Positions 17,289 through 28,913 are shown, counted from the stretch's first letter. The stretch: 64,000 nt of DNA from Bartonella taylorii (GCF_023920105.1 NZ_CP083693.1:513001-577000); one strand, 5' to 3'. A program made the numbers and translations. The notes: a model not told the origin generated them from the sequence alone.

Positions 17289-19373
17289 ATGGCTCGCGAA
17301 TATAAAATTGAAGATTATCGTAATTTTGGTATTATGGCACATATTGATGCTGGTAAGACCACTATGACTGAGCGTATTTTGTTTTATACCGGCAAAAATC
17401 ATAAAATCGGTGAAACCCACGATGGTACTTCTACGATGGATTGGATGGAGCAGGAGCAGGAGCGTGGTATTACGATTACATCTGCTGCGACAACAACCTT
17501 TTGGGAAGGGCGGGATGGTCGGAAGCGGCGCTTTAATATTATTGATACGCCAGGGCACGTTGATTTTACGATTGAAGTTGAGCGTTCTTTGCGTGTTCTT
17601 GATGGTGCAATAGCGTTGTTGGATGCGAATGCTGGTGTGGAGCCTCAGACAGAAACTGTTTGGAGGCAGGCTGAAAAATATCGTGTGCCGCGCATGGTCT
17701 TCGTTAATAAAATGGATAAAATAGGTGCTGATTTTTATCGTAGTGTAGAAATGGTTGGTTCGCGTTTGGGGGCTAAAGCGCTTGTTTTGCAATTGCCAAT
17801 TGGTGCTGAAAATGATTTTGAAGGTGTCGTTGATCTTGTTGAGATGAAGGCATTAAAGTGGGATGGTTCTATTGGTGCTCCGGCTGTAGTGGTTGATATT
17901 CCTTCTGATTTGAAGGAGAAGGCGGAAGAATACCGCGAAAAACTCATTGAAATGGCGGTTGAAGTTGATGAGGCCGCGACCGAGGCTTATTTGGAAGGTG
18001 TTATGCCAACCGATGAACAGCTTGTTGCTCTTATTCGTAAAGGGACAATAGAGGTTCAGTTTCATCCGGTTCTTTGTGGTACGGCTTTTAAGAACAAGGG
18101 TGTTCAACCGCTCTTGGATGCTGTTGTGTCATATCTTCCTTCTCCGGTTGATGTCCCTGCAATTAGTGGCGTTGATGTGAAAACTGAATCTGAGGCGACG
18201 CGTGAATCTTCAGATGACGCTCCTCTTTCCATGCTTGCTTTTAAAATTATGAATGATCCTTTTGTTGGATCATTAACTTTTTGTCGTATTTATTCTGGTA
18301 AGGTTCAAAAAGGTGTTTCTCTCGAAAATACTGTGAAGAGAAAGAAGGAGCGCTTGGGGCGTATGCTTCAAATGCACTCAAATTCTCGTGAGGACATTGA
18401 GGAAGCGTTCGCTGGTGATATTGTTGCTCTCGCGGGGCTTAAAGAAACAACAACAGGTGATACTCTTTGTGATCCTTTGAAGCCTATTATTTTGGAACGG
18501 ATGGATTTTCCAGAGCCTGTTATTGAAATTGCAATTGAGCCAAAAACGAAAGCAGATCAGGAAAAAATGGGTATAGCGCTTAATCGTTTGGCTGCTGAGG
18601 ACCCTTCGTTTCGTGTGAAGTCTGATGAAGAATCGGGGCAAACCATTATAGCTGGAATGGGAGAGCTTCATCTTGATATTATTGTTGATCGTATGAGGCG
18701 TGAATTTAAGGTTGAGGCAAACATTGGCCAGCCTCAGGTTGCTTATCGTGAGTCTATTACCAAGACGGCAGAAATTGATTATACACATAAGAAGCAATCT
18801 GGTGGTGCGGGACAATTTGCGCGTGTAAAGATTATTTTTGAGCCTCATGATGGTGATGATTTTATTTTTGAGTCGAAAGTTGTTGGTGGTGCTGTTCCTA
18901 AAGAATATATTCCTGGTGTTCAAAAGGGAATTGAGAGCGTTATGGGGTCGGGGCCTCTTGCAGGCTTCCCTATGCTTGGTGTAAAAGCTACTTTGATCGA
19001 TGGTGGTTATCACGATGTTGATTCTTCTGTTTTAGCTTTCGAAATTGCTGCTCGTGCGGCTTTCCGTGATGGAGCAAAGAAGGCTGGTGCCCAACTTCTT
19101 GAGCCAATCATGAAAGTAGAGGTTGTGACTCCGGAAGATTATGTTGGTGATGTCATTGGTGATCTAAATTCTCGTCGTGGTCAGATTTCAGGAACTGAGG
19201 CGCGTGGTATTGCTACAGTTGTGAATGCAATGGTCCCTTTGGCAAATATGTTTGGTTATGTGAATACTCTTCGTTCGATGAGTCAGGGGCGTGCACAGTA
19301 TACAATGCAGTTTGATCATTACGAGCCTGTCCCTTCGGCGGTTGCTTTGGAGATTCAAAAGAAATACGCGTGA
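17289..19373 (+). CDS. fusA: Elongation factor G
   Basis: The translocation GTPase, 694 residues, the normal length. GTP-binding motifs: G1 AHIDAGKTT, the switch I threonine in [11 protein letters not shown]3 DTPGHVDFT and G4 NKMDKIGAD. Domains II to V follow, ending EIQKKYA. No second EF-G copy is seen in this window. It is co-oriented with rpsG and tuf with short gaps (27 and 63 bp), consistent with one transcript. Confidence 0.98.
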   Translation: MAREYKIEDYRNFGIMAHIDAGKTTMTERILFYTGKNHKIGETHDGTSTMDWMEQEQERGITITSAATTTFWEGRDGRKRRFNIIDTPGHVDFTIEVERSLRVLDGAIALLDANAGVEPQTETVWRQAEKYRVPRMVFVNKMDKIGADFYRSVEMVGSRLGAKALVLQLPIGAENDFEGVVDLVEMKALKWDGSIGAPAVVVDIPSDLKEKAEEYREKLIEMAVEVDEAATEAYLEGVMPTDEQLVALIRKGTIEVQFHPVLCGTAFKNKGVQPLLDAVVSYLPSPVDVPAISGVDVKTESEATRESSDDAPLSMLAFKIMNDPFVGSLTFCRIYSGKVQKGVSLENTVKRKKERLGRMLQMHSNSREDIEEAFAGDIVALAGLKETTTGDTLCDPLKPIILERMDFPEPVIEIAIEPKTKADQEKMGIALNRLAAEDPSFRVKSDEESGQTIIAGMGELHLDIIVDRMRREFKVEANIGQPQVAYRESITKTAEIDYTHKKQSGGAGQFARVKIIFEPHDGDDFIFESKVVGGAVPKEYIPGVQKGIESVMGSGPLAGFPMLGVKATLIDGGYHDVDSSVLAFEIAARAAFRDGAKKAGAQLLEPIMKVEVVTPEDYVGDVIGDLNSRRGQISGTEARGIATVVNAMVPLANMFGYVNTLRSMSQGRAQYTMQFDHYEPVPSAVALEIQKKYA

Positions 19374-19436
19374 TTTTTGGTTGTGTAATTAATTTTTAAC
19401 TTAGTCCTTGATTTGGACGGAAAATGGAGAGCTCAA

Positions 19437-20612
19437 ATGGCAAAGAGCAAATTTGAACGTACGAAGCCGCATGTTAACATTGGTACGATTGGTCACGTTG
19501 ATCATGGGAAGACCTCATTAACAGCAGCGATTACGAAATATTTTGGTGAATTTAAAGCGTATGACCAAATTGATGCGGCACCAGAAGAGCGTGCACGTGG
19601 AATTACCATTTCTACAGCGCATGTTGAATATGAAACAGAGAAACGGCACTATGCGCATGTTGATTGCCCTGGTCACGCGGACTATGTGAAAAACATGATC
19701 ACGGGAGCAGCGCAGATGGATGGAGCGATTTTGGTTGTTTCAGCTGCTGATGGTCCGATGCCTCAAACACGTGAACATATTTTGCTAGCACGTCAGGTTG
19801 GTGTCCCAGCAATTGTTGTTTTTCTCAATAAGGTTGATCAGGTTGATGATGCTGAACTTTTGGAGCTTGTTGAGCTTGAAGTGCGTGAGCTTTTATCAAA
19901 ATATGATTTCCCAGGAGATGATATACCAATCGTTAAAGGTTCGGCACTGGCCGCACTTGAAGATAAAGATAAAAGCATTGGTGAAGATGCGGTTCGTCTT
20001 CTGATGAGTGAAGTTGATAATTATATACCAACGCCTGAGCGTCCAGTTGATCAGCCATTTTTGATGCCGATTGAAGATGTTTTTTCGATTTCAGGACGTG
20101 GGACAGTTGTTACTGGTCGTGTTGAGCGCGGTGTCATTAAAGTTGGTGAGGAAATCGAGATTATAGGTATTCGTCCGACATCTAAGACGACGGTTACAGG
20201 TGTTGAAATGTTCCGCAAGCTTTTGGATCAGGGGCAAGCTGGTGACAATATTGGTGCGTTGCTTCGTGGGGTTGATCGAGAAGGAATTGAACGTGGACAA
20301 GTTTTGGCGAAGCCTGGTTCAGTTACACCTCATACACGCTTTAAGGCAGAGGCTTATATTTTAACGAAAGATGAAGGTGGTCGTCATACTCCATTTTTCA
20401 CGAATTATCGTCCTCAATTTTACTTCCGTACAACGGATGTGACGGGGATTGTTACGCTTCCAGAAGGAACAGAGATGGTTATGCCTGGTGATAATGTTGC
20501 GATGGATGTTTCTTTGATTGTTCCAATTGCCATGGAAGAGAAACTTCGTTTTGCTATTCGTGAGGGCGGTCGTACTGTTGGTGCAGGAATCGTTTCTAAG
20601 ATCATTGAATAA
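19437..20612 (+). CDS. tuf: Elongation factor Tu
   Basis: The GTPase that delivers aminoacyl-tRNA, 391 residues. Motifs: G1 GHVDHGKTS, switch [15 protein letters not shown]3 [10 protein letters not shown]4 NKVDQVDD. I place the start at ATG 19437 ([14 protein letters not shown]) behind GGAGAG; a TTG at 19413 would add eight residues that do not belong to the family. Alphaproteobacteria often carry a second tuf near secE; only this copy is in the window. Confidence 0.98.
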   Translation: MAKSKFERTKPHVNIGTIGHVDHGKTSLTAAITKYFGEFKAYDQIDAAPEERARGITISTAHVEYETEKRHYAHVDCPGHADYVKNMITGAAQMDGAILVVSAADGPMPQTREHILLARQVGVPAIVVFLNKVDQVDDAELLELVELEVRELLSKYDFPGDDIPIVKGSALAALEDKDKSIGEDAVRLLMSEVDNYIPTPERPVDQPFLMPIEDVFSISGRGTVVTGRVERGVIKVGEEIEIIGIRPTSKTTVTGVEMFRKLLDQGQAGDNIGALLRGVDREGIERGQVLAKPGSVTPHTRFKAEAYILTKDEGGRHTPFFTNYRPQFYFRTTDVTGIVTLPEGTEMVMPGDNVAMDVSLIVPIAMEEKLRFAIREGGRTVGAGIVSKIIE

Positions 20613-20677
20613 ATAATGGTTGTTGAGGGCGTCTTTAGTTATTAAAGGCGCTTTACATGACAAGGAAATAAAAGAGC

Positions 20678-20986
20678 ATGAACAGTCAGAATATCCGCAT
20701 TCGCTTGAAAGCGTTTGATCACAGAATTCTTGATGCATCGACACGTGAGATTGTGTCGACTGCCAAGCGTACTGGAGCAAATGTCCGTGGTCCTATTCCG
20801 CTTCCAACGCGGATTGAGAAGTTTACGGTCAATCGCGGGCCACACATCGATAAGAAGAGCCGTGAGCAGTTTGAAATGCGTACACATAAGCGTCTTCTTG
20901 ATATTGTTGATCCAACGCCGCAAACAGTGGATGCGCTTATGAAGCTTGATCTTTCTGCTGGTGTGGATGTAGAGATTAAGCTCTGA
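20678..20986 (+). CDS. rpsJ: 30S ribosomal protein S10
   Basis: 30S head protein that also serves as NusE in transcription antitermination. It has the normal 102 residues, with [18 protein letters not shown] at the N-terminus and the loop [19 protein letters not shown]. It opens the S10 segment 65 bp after tuf. No promoter is evident in that gap, so read-through from the str segment is likely. Confidence 0.98.
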   Translation: MNSQNIRIRLKAFDHRILDASTREIVSTAKRTGANVRGPIPLPTRIEKFTVNRGPHIDKKSREQFEMRTHKRLLDIVDPTPQTVDALMKLDLSAGVDVEIKL

Positions 20987-21013
20987 GGTTTGAGGACAGA
21001 AGGAACAGACCCT

Positions 21014-21757
21014 ATGCGTTCAGGTGTAATAGCACAGAAGCTGGGCATGACCCGTATTTATAATGAAGCTGGTGAGCATGTGCCGGTAACAGTACTTCGT
21101 TTGGAGAACTGTCAAGTCGTTGCTCAGCGTACAGTTGAAAAGAATGGTTATACTGCTGTTCAATTAGGTGTAGGCTTTGCTAAGGTTAAGAATACTTCGC
21201 GAGCTCTTCGTGGACATTTTGCTAAGGCTTCCGTTGAGCCAAAAGCTAAGATAGCGGAATTTCGTGTGAGTCCCGATAATCTTCTTGATATCGGTACTGA
21301 AATTACAGTGGAACATTTTGTTCCGGGGCAAAGAGTTGATGTAACAGGTACAAGTATCGGTAAAGGTTTTGCTGGTGTTATGAAACGGCATAACTTTGGC
21401 GGGCATCGTGCTTCTCATGGTAATTCAATTACACACCGTGCTCACGGTTCGACAGGACAGTGTCAAGACCCAGGTAAAGTGTTTAAAGGTAAAAAAATGG
21501 CTGGTCATATGGGGCAGGTCCGTGTAACAACACAGAATATAGAGGTTGTTTCCACAGATGTTGAACGTGGTTTAATTTTGGTGCGTGGTGCTGTTTCTGG
21601 TTCCAAAGGCTCTTGGATTTTAGTGCGGGATGCCGTAAAGAAACCTCTTCCTGATAATGTGCCGAAGCCTGCTGGTATTCGTTGTATTGTGAAGGAGAAA
21701 ACTGAAATGGTTGCTCCGGTGGTGATGGAAGCTTCTGAAGTTGTGGGAGCCGAGTAA
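21014..21757 (+). CDS. rplC: 50S ribosomal protein L3
   Basis: Early-assembly 50S protein reaching toward the peptidyl transferase centre, 247 residues from ATG 21014 ([16 protein letters not shown]). The in-frame TTG at 20990 adds eight residues without family character. The extended loop is well conserved ([20 protein letters not shown], then [17 protein letters not shown]). A tail of about 35 residues beyond the bacterial core is typical of Rhizobiales L3. Its stop overlaps the rplD start by one base. Confidence 0.98.
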   Translation: MRSGVIAQKLGMTRIYNEAGEHVPVTVLRLENCQVVAQRTVEKNGYTAVQLGVGFAKVKNTSRALRGHFAKASVEPKAKIAEFRVSPDNLLDIGTEITVEHFVPGQRVDVTGTSIGKGFAGVMKRHNFGGHRASHGNSITHRAHGSTGQCQDPGKVFKGKKMAGHMGQVRVTTQNIEVVSTDVERGLILVRGAVSGSKGSWILVRDAVKKPLPDNVPKPAGIRCIVKEKTEMVAPVVMEASEVVGAE

Positions 21758-22377
21758 TGGATCTTGTAATTAAAACGCTTGATGGTAATGAGGCTGGTAA
21801 GTTAAAGGTTTCTGAGGCTATCTTTGGTCTTGTTCCGCGTGAGGATATTTTACAACGTGTTATTCTTTGGCAACTTGCGCGTCGTCAGCAAGGAACTCAC
21901 CAGTCACAGGGGCGCTCTGATGTATCTCGAACAGGGGCAAAGATGTTTAAACAAAAAGGAACTGGGCGTGCGCGGCACTCGTCTGCTCGTGCACCGCAGT
22001 TTCGAGGCGGTGGTAAGGCACATGGTCCGGTGACGCGTAGTCATGCGCATGACCTTCCTAAGAAAATTCGTGCGCTTGGATTGCGTCTTGCTTTATCAGC
22101 AAAATTAAAGGCAAAGGATTTAATTGTTGTTGACGCATTGAGCGTTAAGGATGCTAAAACCAAAATGCTTGTTTCTCATTTTTCTAAGCTTGGGATTGAT
22201 AATGCTCTTTTAATTGGTGGTAAAGAGATTGATATTAATTTTTCTCGTGCAGCATCTAATATTCCTAATGTTGATATTCTACCAATTCAAGGAATTAATG
22301 TTTATGATATTTTGCGTCGCAGCAAACTTGTTTTGTCAAAAGAAGCTGTCGAGTTTCTTGAGGAGCGTTTTAGATGA
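21757..22377 (+). CDS. rplD: 50S ribosomal protein L4
   Basis: 50S exit-tunnel protein, 206 residues, with the tunnel loop [20 protein letters not shown] and the following [10 protein letters not shown] intact, where macrolide-resistance changes occur in other bacteria. Its start overlaps the rplC stop by one base, and its end overlaps rplW by four bases (ATGA), so the three are translationally coupled. In enterobacteria L4 regulates the S10 operon; no leader of that type was recognised. Confidence 0.98.
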   Translation: MDLVIKTLDGNEAGKLKVSEAIFGLVPREDILQRVILWQLARRQQGTHQSQGRSDVSRTGAKMFKQKGTGRARHSSARAPQFRGGGKAHGPVTRSHAHDLPKKIRALGLRLALSAKLKAKDLIVVDALSVKDAKTKMLVSHFSKLGIDNALLIGGKEIDINFSRAASNIPNVDILPIQGINVYDILRRSKLVLSKEAVEFLEERFR

Positions 22378-22667
22378 CAGATCTTCGCTATTATGATGTA
22401 ATTGTTAGTCCGGTTATTACTGAAAAGTCGACTATGATTTCTGAGTATAATCAGGTTGCTTTTAATGTTGCGCCGAAAGCGACGAAGTCTGAGATTAAGG
22501 CTGCTGTTGAAACCCTTTTTGGCGTTAAAGTTAAAGCAGTTAACACGATAATTCGTAAGGGTAAAGTGAAGCGTTTTAAAGGCATTGTTGGTCGTCAGAG
22601 TAATGTTAAGAAAGCGATCGTGACGTTGGCCAGTGGGCAGTCTATCGACGTTTCGACAGGTCTTTAA
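22374..22667 (+). CDS. rplW: 50S ribosomal protein L23
   Basis: Exit-port protein that docks trigger factor and SRP, 97 residues, starting [20 protein letters not shown]. The central block [20 protein letters not shown] is typical. Coupled to rplD by a 4-bp ATGA overlap; rplB begins 22 bp later. Confidence 0.97.
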   Translation: MTDLRYYDVIVSPVITEKSTMISEYNQVAFNVAPKATKSEIKAAVETLFGVKVKAVNTIIRKGKVKRFKGIVGRQSNVKKAIVTLASGQSIDVSTGL

Positions 22668-22689
22668 GAAAGTTCGGAGATAAAGAATA

Positions 22690-23523
22690 ATGGCACTTAA
22701 GCACTTTAATCCAACAACGCCTGGGCAACGTCAACTTGTTATTGTAGATCGTTCTTGTCTTTATAAGGGTAAGTCTGTAAAAACTCTAACTGAGGGCTTG
22801 TCATCAAAAGGTGGCCGTAATAATCGTGGTCGCGTTACTGCTCGTTTTCAGGGTGGTGGTCATAAACGCAGCTATCGGTTTGTTGACTTTAAGCGTCTTA
22901 AACGTAATATTTCTGCAAAAGTTGAGCGTTTAGAATATGATCCAAATCGCACTGCTTTTATTGCGTTAATTCGTTATGAGGACGGGCAGTTGAGTTATAT
23001 TCTTGCGCCACAGCGTCTTGGTGTGGGTGATGCTATTATAGCTGGTTCTAATGTTGATGTTAAACCAGGTAACGCTATGCCGCTTGGTAATATGCCAGTG
23101 GGTACGATTATCCATAATATTGAAATGAAACCTGGAAAAGGTGGTCAGATTGCACGTTCAGCTGGCACTTACGCACAGTTGGTTGGACGAGATCAAGGGA
23201 TGGCTATTCTTCGTCTTAATTCTGGAGAGCAGCGTTTGGTGTCTAGCAGCTGTTTTGCAACTGTTGGTGCTGTTTCAAATCCGGATCATGGAAATATTAA
23301 TGATGGTAAGGCTGGGCGGTCACGTTGGCGTGGCAAGCGTCCACATGTTCGTGGTGTTGCTATGAATCCAGTGGATCATCCACATGGTGGTGGTGAGGGG
23401 CGTACATCAGGGGGGCGTCATCCAGTGTCTCCTTGGGGTAAGCCTACGAAAGGTAAGCGTACGCGCTCCAATAAAGCCACTGATAAGTTTATTATGCGTA
23501 CGCGTCATCAGCGCAAGAAATAA
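22690..23523 (+). CDS. rplB: 50S ribosomal protein L2
   Basis: Core 50S protein needed for subunit joining and peptidyl transfer, 277 residues. It begins [17 protein letters not shown]; the highly conserved C-terminal loop [20 protein letters not shown] contains the essential histidine. The basic tail (MRTRHQRKK) is usual. Sits 22 bp after rplW and 15 bp before rpsS. Confidence 0.98.
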   Translation: MALKHFNPTTPGQRQLVIVDRSCLYKGKSVKTLTEGLSSKGGRNNRGRVTARFQGGGHKRSYRFVDFKRLKRNISAKVERLEYDPNRTAFIALIRYEDGQLSYILAPQRLGVGDAIIAGSNVDVKPGNAMPLGNMPVGTIIHNIEMKPGKGGQIARSAGTYAQLVGRDQGMAILRLNSGEQRLVSSSCFATVGAVSNPDHGNINDGKAGRSRWRGKRPHVRGVAMNPVDHPHGGGEGRTSGGRHPVSPWGKPTKGKRTRSNKATDKFIMRTRHQRKK

Positions 23524-23538
23524 GAAAGGTAGTCTGAA

Positions 23539-23817
23539 GTGGTTCGTTCAGTTTGGAAAGGTCCGTTTGTTGACGGCTATCTTCTTGGAAAAGCAGAGAA
23601 GGTACGTGCAAGTGGACGTAATGAAGTTATTAAAATATGGAGTCGTCGCTCTACTATTTTACCACAATTTGTTGGTTTAACTTTTGGTGTTTACAACGGT
23701 AATAAGCATATTCCTGTTTCTGTTTCTGAAGAGATGGTTGGACATAAGTTTGGTGAGTTTGCTCCAACTCGGACTTATTATGGGCATGGTGCAGATAAGA
23801 AAGCGAAGAGGAAGTAG
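23539..23817 (+). CDS. rpsS: 30S ribosomal protein S19
   Basis: 30S head protein forming part of the bridge to the 50S subunit, 92 residues. Uses a GTG start ([20 protein letters not shown]) with AAAGGTAG upstream. The block [19 protein letters not shown] is family standard. Two bases separate its stop from rplV. Confidence 0.97.
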
Positions 23818-23819
23818 TA

Positions 23820-24209
23820 ATGGGAAAAGCTAAGGTTCCGCGCCAGCTTAAGGATAATGAGGCAAAAGCTATTGCACGGACAATTCGTGTTAGTCCACAA
23901 AAACTTAATTTGGTTGCTGCGATGATTCGTGGTAAAAGAGTGAATGTGGCGTTAGCTGATTTGACGTTTTCACGTAAACGTATTGCTGAGACTGTGAAAA
24001 AAACTCTTGAATCAGCAATTGCAAATGCAGAGAATAACCACGATCTTGATATTGATTCGCTCGTTGTTGCAGAAGCTTATGTTGGTAAGTCAATAGTAAT
24101 GAAGCGTTTTCATGTTCGCGGTCGTGGACGTGCTAGTCGGATTGAACGTCCGTTTTCGCATCTTACTATTATTGTTCGTGAAGTTACCGAAAAAGTGGAG
24201 GCCGCGTAA
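23820..24209 (+). CDS. rplV: 50S ribosomal protein L22
   Basis: Lines the exit tunnel beside L4, 129 residues. Typical blocks are [20 protein letters not shown] and the hairpin region near [20 protein letters not shown]. It overlaps the rpsC start by one base (TAATG), a sign of translational coupling. Confidence 0.97.
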   Translation: MGKAKVPRQLKDNEAKAIARTIRVSPQKLNLVAAMIRGKRVNVALADLTFSRKRIAETVKKTLESAIANAENNHDLDIDSLVVAEAYVGKSIVMKRFHVRGRGRASRIERPFSHLTIIVREVTEKVEAA

Positions 24210-24919
24210 TGGGTCAGAAGATCAATCCAATAGGACTTCGTCTTGGAGTTAACCGGACTTGGGATTCTCGTTGGTATGCTGATAGTGGTGAATATGGGCG
24301 TCTCCTTCATGAGGATTTAAGAATTCGTTTATATGTGCTTGAAGAGCTGAAGCAAGCAGCTATTTCTAAGGTTGTTATTGAGCGTCCCCATAAAAAATGT
24401 CGTGTAACGATTCATTCGGCGCGTCCTGGTTTGATTATTGGTAAAAAAGGTGCTGATATCGAAAAGCTTCGCCGTAAGCTTTCGGAGATGACAAATGCTG
24501 AGACTTCATTGAATATTGTGGAGATTCGTAAGCCGGAAATTGATGCTACGATTATAGCGCAATCGATTGCTCAGCAGTTGGAACGTCGTGTTGCTTTTCG
24601 GCGTGCGATGAAGCGTGCGGTTCAATCAGCTATGCGTCTTGGAGCGGAAGGAATTCGTATCAATTGTTCTGGTCGTCTTGGTGGAGCTGAAATTGCTCGT
24701 ATGGAGTGGTATCGTGAAGGTCGTGTTCCGCTTCATACCTTGCGTTCTGATGTTGATTACGGTACAGCAGAAGCTAAGACTGCTTATGGTATTTGTGGTG
24801 TTAAGGTTTGGGTCTTTAAAGGTGAAATTCTTGAGCATGATCCGATGGCTTCAGAGCGTCGTGCTACAGAAGTTGATCATTCTGGTTCCTCATCGAATCG
24901 TCGCCGCGAAAATGCTTAG
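24209..24919 (+). CDS. rpsC: 30S ribosomal protein S3
   Basis: 30S protein at the mRNA entry channel with mRNA-unwinding activity, 236 residues. N-terminal [20 protein letters not shown], then the type II KH domain with the GXXG-type loop in [20 protein letters not shown]. Its C-terminal tail after the core is short and charged. rplP begins 36 bp downstream. Confidence 0.98.
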   Translation: MGQKINPIGLRLGVNRTWDSRWYADSGEYGRLLHEDLRIRLYVLEELKQAAISKVVIERPHKKCRVTIHSARPGLIIGKKGADIEKLRRKLSEMTNAETSLNIVEIRKPEIDATIIAQSIAQQLERRVAFRRAMKRAVQSAMRLGAEGIRINCSGRLGGAEIARMEWYREGRVPLHTLRSDVDYGTAEAKTAYGICGVKVWVFKGEILEHDPMASERRATEVDHSGSSSNRRRENA

Positions 24920-24955
24920 TTTTTGTGATTGAACTAGAATTTGGAGTAGAGAACA

Positions 24956-25369
24956 ATGTTGCAGCCAAAGCGCACAAAGTTCCGTAAACAATTCAAGGGC
25001 CGTATTCACGGCGTTTCGAAGGGTGGTACGGATTTGAATTTCGGTGCTTACGGTTTGAAGGCTGTTGAGCCAGAACGGATTACCGCCCGCCAAATTGAAG
25101 CGGCACGTCGTGCGATTACACGTTATATGAAGCGTTCCGGTCGCGTGTGGATTCGTATTTTTCCGGATCTTCCGGTTACATCTAAGCCGACTGAAGTTCG
25201 TATGGGTAAGGGTAAGGGAAGTGTAGATTATTGGGCGACTCGTGTTGCGCCTGGGCGTATTATGTTTGAGCTTGATGGGGTTCCTGAAGATGTGGCACGT
25301 GAGGCACTAAGATTGGGTGCTGCCAAGTTGCCTATAAAGACACGTTTCATCCAGCGTATTGCTGAATAA
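24956..25369 (+). CDS. rplP: 50S ribosomal protein L16
   Basis: 50S protein that organises the A-site tRNA region, 137 residues. It starts [19 protein letters not shown] and includes the invariant [20 protein letters not shown] followed by [19 protein letters not shown]. The neighbour rpmC begins after 12 bp. Confidence 0.98.
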   Translation: MLQPKRTKFRKQFKGRIHGVSKGGTDLNFGAYGLKAVEPERITARQIEAARRAITRYMKRSGRVWIRIFPDLPVTSKPTEVRMGKGKGSVDYWATRVAPGRIMFELDGVPEDVAREALRLGAAKLPIKTRFIQRIAE

Positions 25370-25381
25370 AGAGGTTAAGCG

Positions 25382-25582
25382 ATGAGAGCCATAAAATTAC
25401 GGGCGCAAACGCTCGACCAAATGAAAGATGAGTTGGTGAAGTTGAAGAAAGAACAATTTAATTTGCGCTTTCAAAGAGCAACAGGTCAATTGGAAAAGAC
25501 TGCACGTGTTAGACAAGTTCGTCGTGACATTGCACGTGTTAAAACTTTTCTTCGCCAGAAGATAAACGAAAGTAAGGCTTAA
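25382..25582 (+). CDS. rpmC: 50S ribosomal protein L29
   Basis: Small exit-port protein of 66 residues, two helices ([20 protein letters not shown], later [17 protein letters not shown]). RBS GAGG lies just upstream (AGAGGTTAAGCG). Spacing of 11-12 bp to both neighbours. Confidence 0.96.
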   Translation: MRAIKLRAQTLDQMKDELVKLKKEQFNLRFQRATGQLEKTARVRQVRRDIARVKTFLRQKINESKA

Positions 25583-25593
25583 GGAAATAAGTT

Positions 25594-25833
25594 ATGCCTA
25601 AACGCATTTTGCAGGGTGTTGTTGTTAGTGACAAGAGCGATAAGACTGTGGTTGTTAAAGTGGAGCGTCGTTATTCTCATCCACTTCTCAAAAAGACCGT
25701 TCGACAGTCTAAAAAGTATAAGGCGCATGACGAGAGTAACCAGTTCAAGATTGGGGATCAGGTTTCTATTCAGGAATCTAGACCAATTTCGAAAGACAAG
25801 CGTTGGACTGTTTTTAAAGGCAGTGTGGCGTAG
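25594..25833 (+). CDS. rpsQ: 30S ribosomal protein S17
   Basis: OB-fold 30S body protein, 79 residues: [20 protein letters not shown], with the conserved [11 protein letters not shown] near the C-terminus. Last gene of the S10 segment; a 144-bp gap with a possible promoter separates it from rplN. Confidence 0.97.
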   Translation: MPKRILQGVVVSDKSDKTVVVKVERRYSHPLLKKTVRQSKKYKAHDESNQFKIGDQVSIQESRPISKDKRWTVFKGSVA

Positions 25834-25858
25834 TTGATTAGCTTTGTTGTTTTAAAAT

Positions 25859-25889
25859 TTGACAGTGGTTTTGTTTCCGTTGGTAGATT
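25859..25889 (+). promoter_or_regulatory. Possible internal promoter of the spc segment
   Basis: TTGACA (25859-25864), a 19-bp spacer, then TAGATT (25884-25889), in the unusually long 144-bp gap between rpsQ and rplN. The -35 is consensus but the spacer is longer than ideal. The position corresponds to the spc promoter of enterobacteria. Confidence 0.35.
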
Positions 25890-25977
25890 TAAGGACAATA
25901 TTTTTCGTTATTTGGCAGGCAAGTCTGGATATGTAGAGATATAACCGGATATAAGTATTAAAAGAAGGTGGCCATTC

Positions 25978-26346
25978 ATGATTCAGATGCAAACAAACCT
26001 CGACGTTGCCGATAATTCAGGTGCTCGTCGTGTCATGTGCATCAAAGTGTTAGGCGGTTCAAAGCGAAAATATGCTTCGGTCGGTGACATTATTGTTGTT
26101 TCGGTCAAGGATGCTATTCCTCGTGGCCGTGTTAAAAAGGGTGATGTGATGAAAGCTGTAGTAGTTCGTACTGCTAAGGATATTCGTCGCGCAGATGGTA
26201 GTGTTATTCGTTTTGATGGCAATGCTGCTGTTTTGGTGGATAATAAGAAAGAGCCGATCGGTACACGTATCTTCGGACCAGTTCCCCGCGAGCTTCGTGG
26301 TAGGAATCATATGAAGATCATTTCGCTCGCTCCTGAAGTGTTGTAA
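25978..26346 (+). CDS. rplN: 50S ribosomal protein L14
   Basis: 50S interface protein that contacts the silencing factor RsfS, 122 residues: [20 protein letters not shown] and the C-terminal [30 protein letters not shown] lies about 8 bp upstream. First gene of the spc segment. Confidence 0.98.
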   Translation: MIQMQTNLDVADNSGARRVMCIKVLGGSKRKYASVGDIIVVSVKDAIPRGRVKKGDVMKAVVVRTAKDIRRADGSVIRFDGNAAVLVDNKKEPIGTRIFGPVPRELRGRNHMKIISLAPEVL

Positions 26347-26358
26347 GGAGTGGGTGGT

Positions 26359-26673
26359 ATGCAAAAAATTCGCAAAGGTGATAAAGTTGTTGTTTTATCC
26401 GGTAAGGATAAGGGATGTAGTGGTGAAGTAATTAAGGTGAATCCGAAGGAAAACAAGGCTTTTGTTCGTGGGGTTAATATGATTAAACGTCATCAGCGTC
26501 AAACGCAAAAACAAGAGGCTGGGATTGTTTCTAAGGAAGCTCCGATTCATCTATCTAATTTGGCGATTGCTGATCCTAAAGATGGTAAGCCTACACGTGT
26601 AGGTTTTCGTGTGAATGCAGATGGTGATAAGGTTCGTTTTGCCAAGCGTTCGGGAGAATTGATTAATGGCTGA
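26359..26673 (+). CDS. rplX: 50S ribosomal protein L24
   Basis: Initiator of 50S assembly, 104 residues. KOW motif [20 protein letters not shown] at the N-terminus. I choose ATG 26359 (MQKIRKG); a GTG three codons upstream (26350) is in frame but lies where the ribosome site (AAGGAG) sits. It overlaps rplE by 8 bp. Confidence 0.96.
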   Translation: MQKIRKGDKVVVLSGKDKGCSGEVIKVNPKENKAFVRGVNMIKRHQRQTQKQEAGIVSKEAPIHLSNLAIADPKDGKPTRVGFRVNADGDKVRFAKRSGELING

Positions 26674-27223
26674 GGAAAAACAAACGCCGCGCATGAAGAT
26701 GCATTATTTTGAAGTGGTTCGTAAAGCTCTTCAAGAGAAGTTTAATTATAAGAATGCAATGCAAATTCCGCGGGTTGATAAAATTGTGATTAATATGGGG
26801 GTTGGTGAAGCAACTGCCGATTCTAAAAAACCATCTATTGCTGCTGAGGATTTGGGGTTAATAACAGGTCAGAAAGCTGTTGTGACCCGTGCACGTAATT
26901 CTATTGCGACCTTTAAGGTTCGTGAAGGAATGCCGCTCGGGGCTAAAGTTACGTTGCGTAAAGATCGTATGTTTGAGTTTTTGGATCGTCTTGTTACGAT
27001 CGCGCTTCCGCGGGTTCGCGACTTTCGTGGTTTGAATCCAAAAAGTTTTGATGGTCGTGGCAATTTTGCTATGGGTATTAAAGAACACATTGTGTTTCCA
27101 GAAATTAACTATGACAAAGTTGATCAAATTTGGGGCATGGATATTATCGTTTGTACGACAGCAAAAACGGATGATGAGGCACGTGAATTGTTGCGTGCTT
27201 TTAATTTTCCTTTTCGTTTGTAA
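26666..27223 (+). CDS. rplE: 50S ribosomal protein L5
   Basis: 5S rRNA-binding protein of the central protuberance, 185 residues. Typical blocks: [39 protein letters not shown] and [20 protein letters not shown]. The start lies inside the rplX end (8-bp overlap), indicating coupling. Confidence 0.98.
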   Translation: MAEEKQTPRMKMHYFEVVRKALQEKFNYKNAMQIPRVDKIVINMGVGEATADSKKPSIAAEDLGLITGQKAVVTRARNSIATFKVREGMPLGAKVTLRKDRMFEFLDRLVTIALPRVRDFRGLNPKSFDGRGNFAMGIKEHIVFPEINYDKVDQIWGMDIIVCTTAKTDDEARELLRAFNFPFRL

Positions 27224-27247
27224 CGGCAAATGTAGCGAGGTAGGATT

Positions 27248-27553
27248 ATGGCCAAAGTAAGTGCCGTTGAGAAAAATAAGCGTCGTGAGGTGATGGTAAA
27301 GCGTTATGCTGCACGTCGTGCACGCTTGAAAGCGATAGTTATGGATCAGAAGGTTTCTCTTGAGGAGCGTTTTAAAGCTTCTGTTCAATTGGCGGGGTTG
27401 CCGCGTAATTCTGCAAAAGTTCGGGTTCGTAATCGCTGTGAGGTTTCAGGGCGTCCTCGGGCTTATTATCGTAAATTAAAAATGTCGCGGATTGCGTTGC
27501 GTGAGCTTGGTTCCGTAGGGCATATTCCAGGCATTGTTAAGTCTAGTTGGTGA
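27248..27553 (+). CDS. rpsN: 30S ribosomal protein S14 (zinc-independent type)
   Basis: 30S head protein, 101 residues, the long form without the CXXC zinc motifs. Typical C-terminal block [20 protein letters not shown] followed by [14 protein letters not shown]. Only this S14 copy is in the window. rpsH begins 14 bp later. Confidence 0.97.
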   Translation: MAKVSAVEKNKRREVMVKRYAARRARLKAIVMDQKVSLEERFKASVQLAGLPRNSAKVRVRNRCEVSGRPRAYYRKLKMSRIALRELGSVGHIPGIVKSSW

Positions 27554-27567
27554 GAGGAGATTACTCA

Positions 27568-27966
27568 ATGTCTATGTCAGATCCTCTTGGTGATATGTTA
27601 ACGCGTATTCGTAATGCGCTTGGTCGTAAAAAAGGAAAAGTGGTTACACCTGCTTCTAAGCTTCGTGTTCGCGTTCTTGATGTTCTCCAGTCTGAAGGTT
27701 ATATTCGCGGATATAATCAAGTTGATTGTGGTGATGGAAAGTCTGAAATTGAAATCGAGTTGAAGTATTTTGAGGGGTTAGCTGCTATTCGTGAAATTTC
27801 ACGTGTTTCAAAGCCGGGTCGTCGTGTATATGTTTCTGCTAAGTCACTTCCTCAAGTGGCAAATGGTCTTGGTATTTCTATTTTATCAACTCCTAAGGGG
27901 GTTATGGCAGATCATGAGGCACGTGAACAGAATGTTGGTGGAGAGCTCCTTTGTCGTGTTTTCTAA
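27568..27966 (+). CDS. rpsH: 30S ribosomal protein S8
   Basis: Primary 16S rRNA-binding protein of the platform, 132 residues from ATG 27568 ([20 protein letters not shown]), with GAGAGGAG upstream. The GTG at 27547 would add seven residues and overlap rpsN. C-terminal [20 protein letters not shown] is typical. In enterobacteria S8 represses the spc operon; no target hairpin was recognised. Confidence 0.97.
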   Translation: MSMSDPLGDMLTRIRNALGRKKGKVVTPASKLRVRVLDVLQSEGYIRGYNQVDCGDGKSEIEIELKYFEGLAAIREISRVSKPGRRVYVSAKSLPQVANGLGISILSTPKGVMADHEAREQNVGGELLCRVF

Positions 27967-28004
27967 GTTATGTCAAGAAAACAAAAGAAAAGTAGGTTAG
28001 AACA

Positions 28005-28538
28005 ATGTCTCGTATTGGAAAAAAGCCCATTTCAATTCCTTCTGGGGTTACTGCAACGGTTGAAGGTCAGCTGGTTAAGGCAAAAGGTCCGAAAGGTGAA
28101 TTGAGTTACGTTGTTAATGATGAAGTCTTAGTGAAATTTGAGGAAAATGTCATATCAGTTTCACCGCGAGATCAGTCAAAAGATGCGCGCTCAAAATGGG
28201 GAATGTCACGCTCAATGATTGAAAATATCTTTTGTGGTGTGAAAGATGGTTTTGAAAAGAGATTGGAGATTAACGGAGTTGGTTACCGTGCTGCTTTGCA
28301 GGGCAAGGATGTTCAGCTATCGTTAGGTTTTTCGCACGATGTGATTTATAAAGTGCCATCGGGTGTTACTGTATCAGTTCCTAAACCTACAGAAATTGTT
28401 ATTTCTGGAATTGATAAGCAGCGAGTTGGGCAAGTTGCAGCAGAGATTCGTGAATATCGTAGACCTGAGCCTTACAAAGGTAAGGGTGTTAAGCATGCAG
28501 ATGAGCGTATCTTTCGTAAAGAAGGTAAAAAGAAATAA
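28005..28538 (+). CDS. rplF: 50S ribosomal protein L6
   Basis: 50S protein near the factor-binding site, 177 residues, made of two related alpha/beta domains; the second contains [20 protein letters not shown] and the C-terminal [20 protein letters not shown]. It lies between rpsH (38 bp) and rplR (12 bp). Confidence 0.98.
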   Translation: MSRIGKKPISIPSGVTATVEGQLVKAKGPKGELSYVVNDEVLVKFEENVISVSPRDQSKDARSKWGMSRSMIENIFCGVKDGFEKRLEINGVGYRAALQGKDVQLSLGFSHDVIYKVPSGVTVSVPKPTEIVISGIDKQRVGQVAAEIREYRRPEPYKGKGVKHADERIFRKEGKKK

Positions 28539-28550
28539 GGATTTTGTATT

Positions 28551-28913
28551 ATGGTTTCATCTAAGAACATTATCCAGCGTCGTGCACGGCGTGTTCGTCG
28601 TAGAATTAAAATGGTTTCTGGTAATCGTCCGCGATTTAGTGTTTATCGTTCAAATCAGAACATCTATGCTCAAATTATAGATGATTTGCGTGGGTGTACG
28701 CTTGTTTCAGCATCTACTCTTGAAGGTGATTTAAAGAAGTCTTTAAAAACTGGTGCTGATAAAGAGGCAGCTTTTGCTGTTGGTAAGTTAATTGCTGAAC
28801 GTGCAAAGCAGGCTGGTGTTAATGAGGTAGTTTTTGATCGTGGAGCTTATGTTTACCATGGCAGAGTAAAGGCTTTGGCTGAAGCTGCTCGTGAAGGTGG
28901 TTTGAGCTTCTAA
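28551..28913 (+). CDS. rplR: 50S ribosomal protein L18
   Basis: 5S rRNA-binding protein of the central protuberance, 120 residues. Family blocks [19 protein letters not shown] and [21 protein letters not shown] 114-bp gap follows before rpsE, longer than others in this segment. Confidence 0.97.
   Translation: MVSSKNIIQRRARRVRRRIKMVSGNRPRFSVYRSNQNIYAQIIDDLRGCTLVSASTLEGDLKKSLKTGADKEAAFAVGKLIAERAKQAGVNEVVFDRGAYVYHGRVKALAEAAREGGLSF

Noticed and set aside
19413..19436. Longer tuf start at TTG 19413
   Set aside because: The eight extra residues are not part of EF-Tu and cover the ribosome site of the ATG at 19437.
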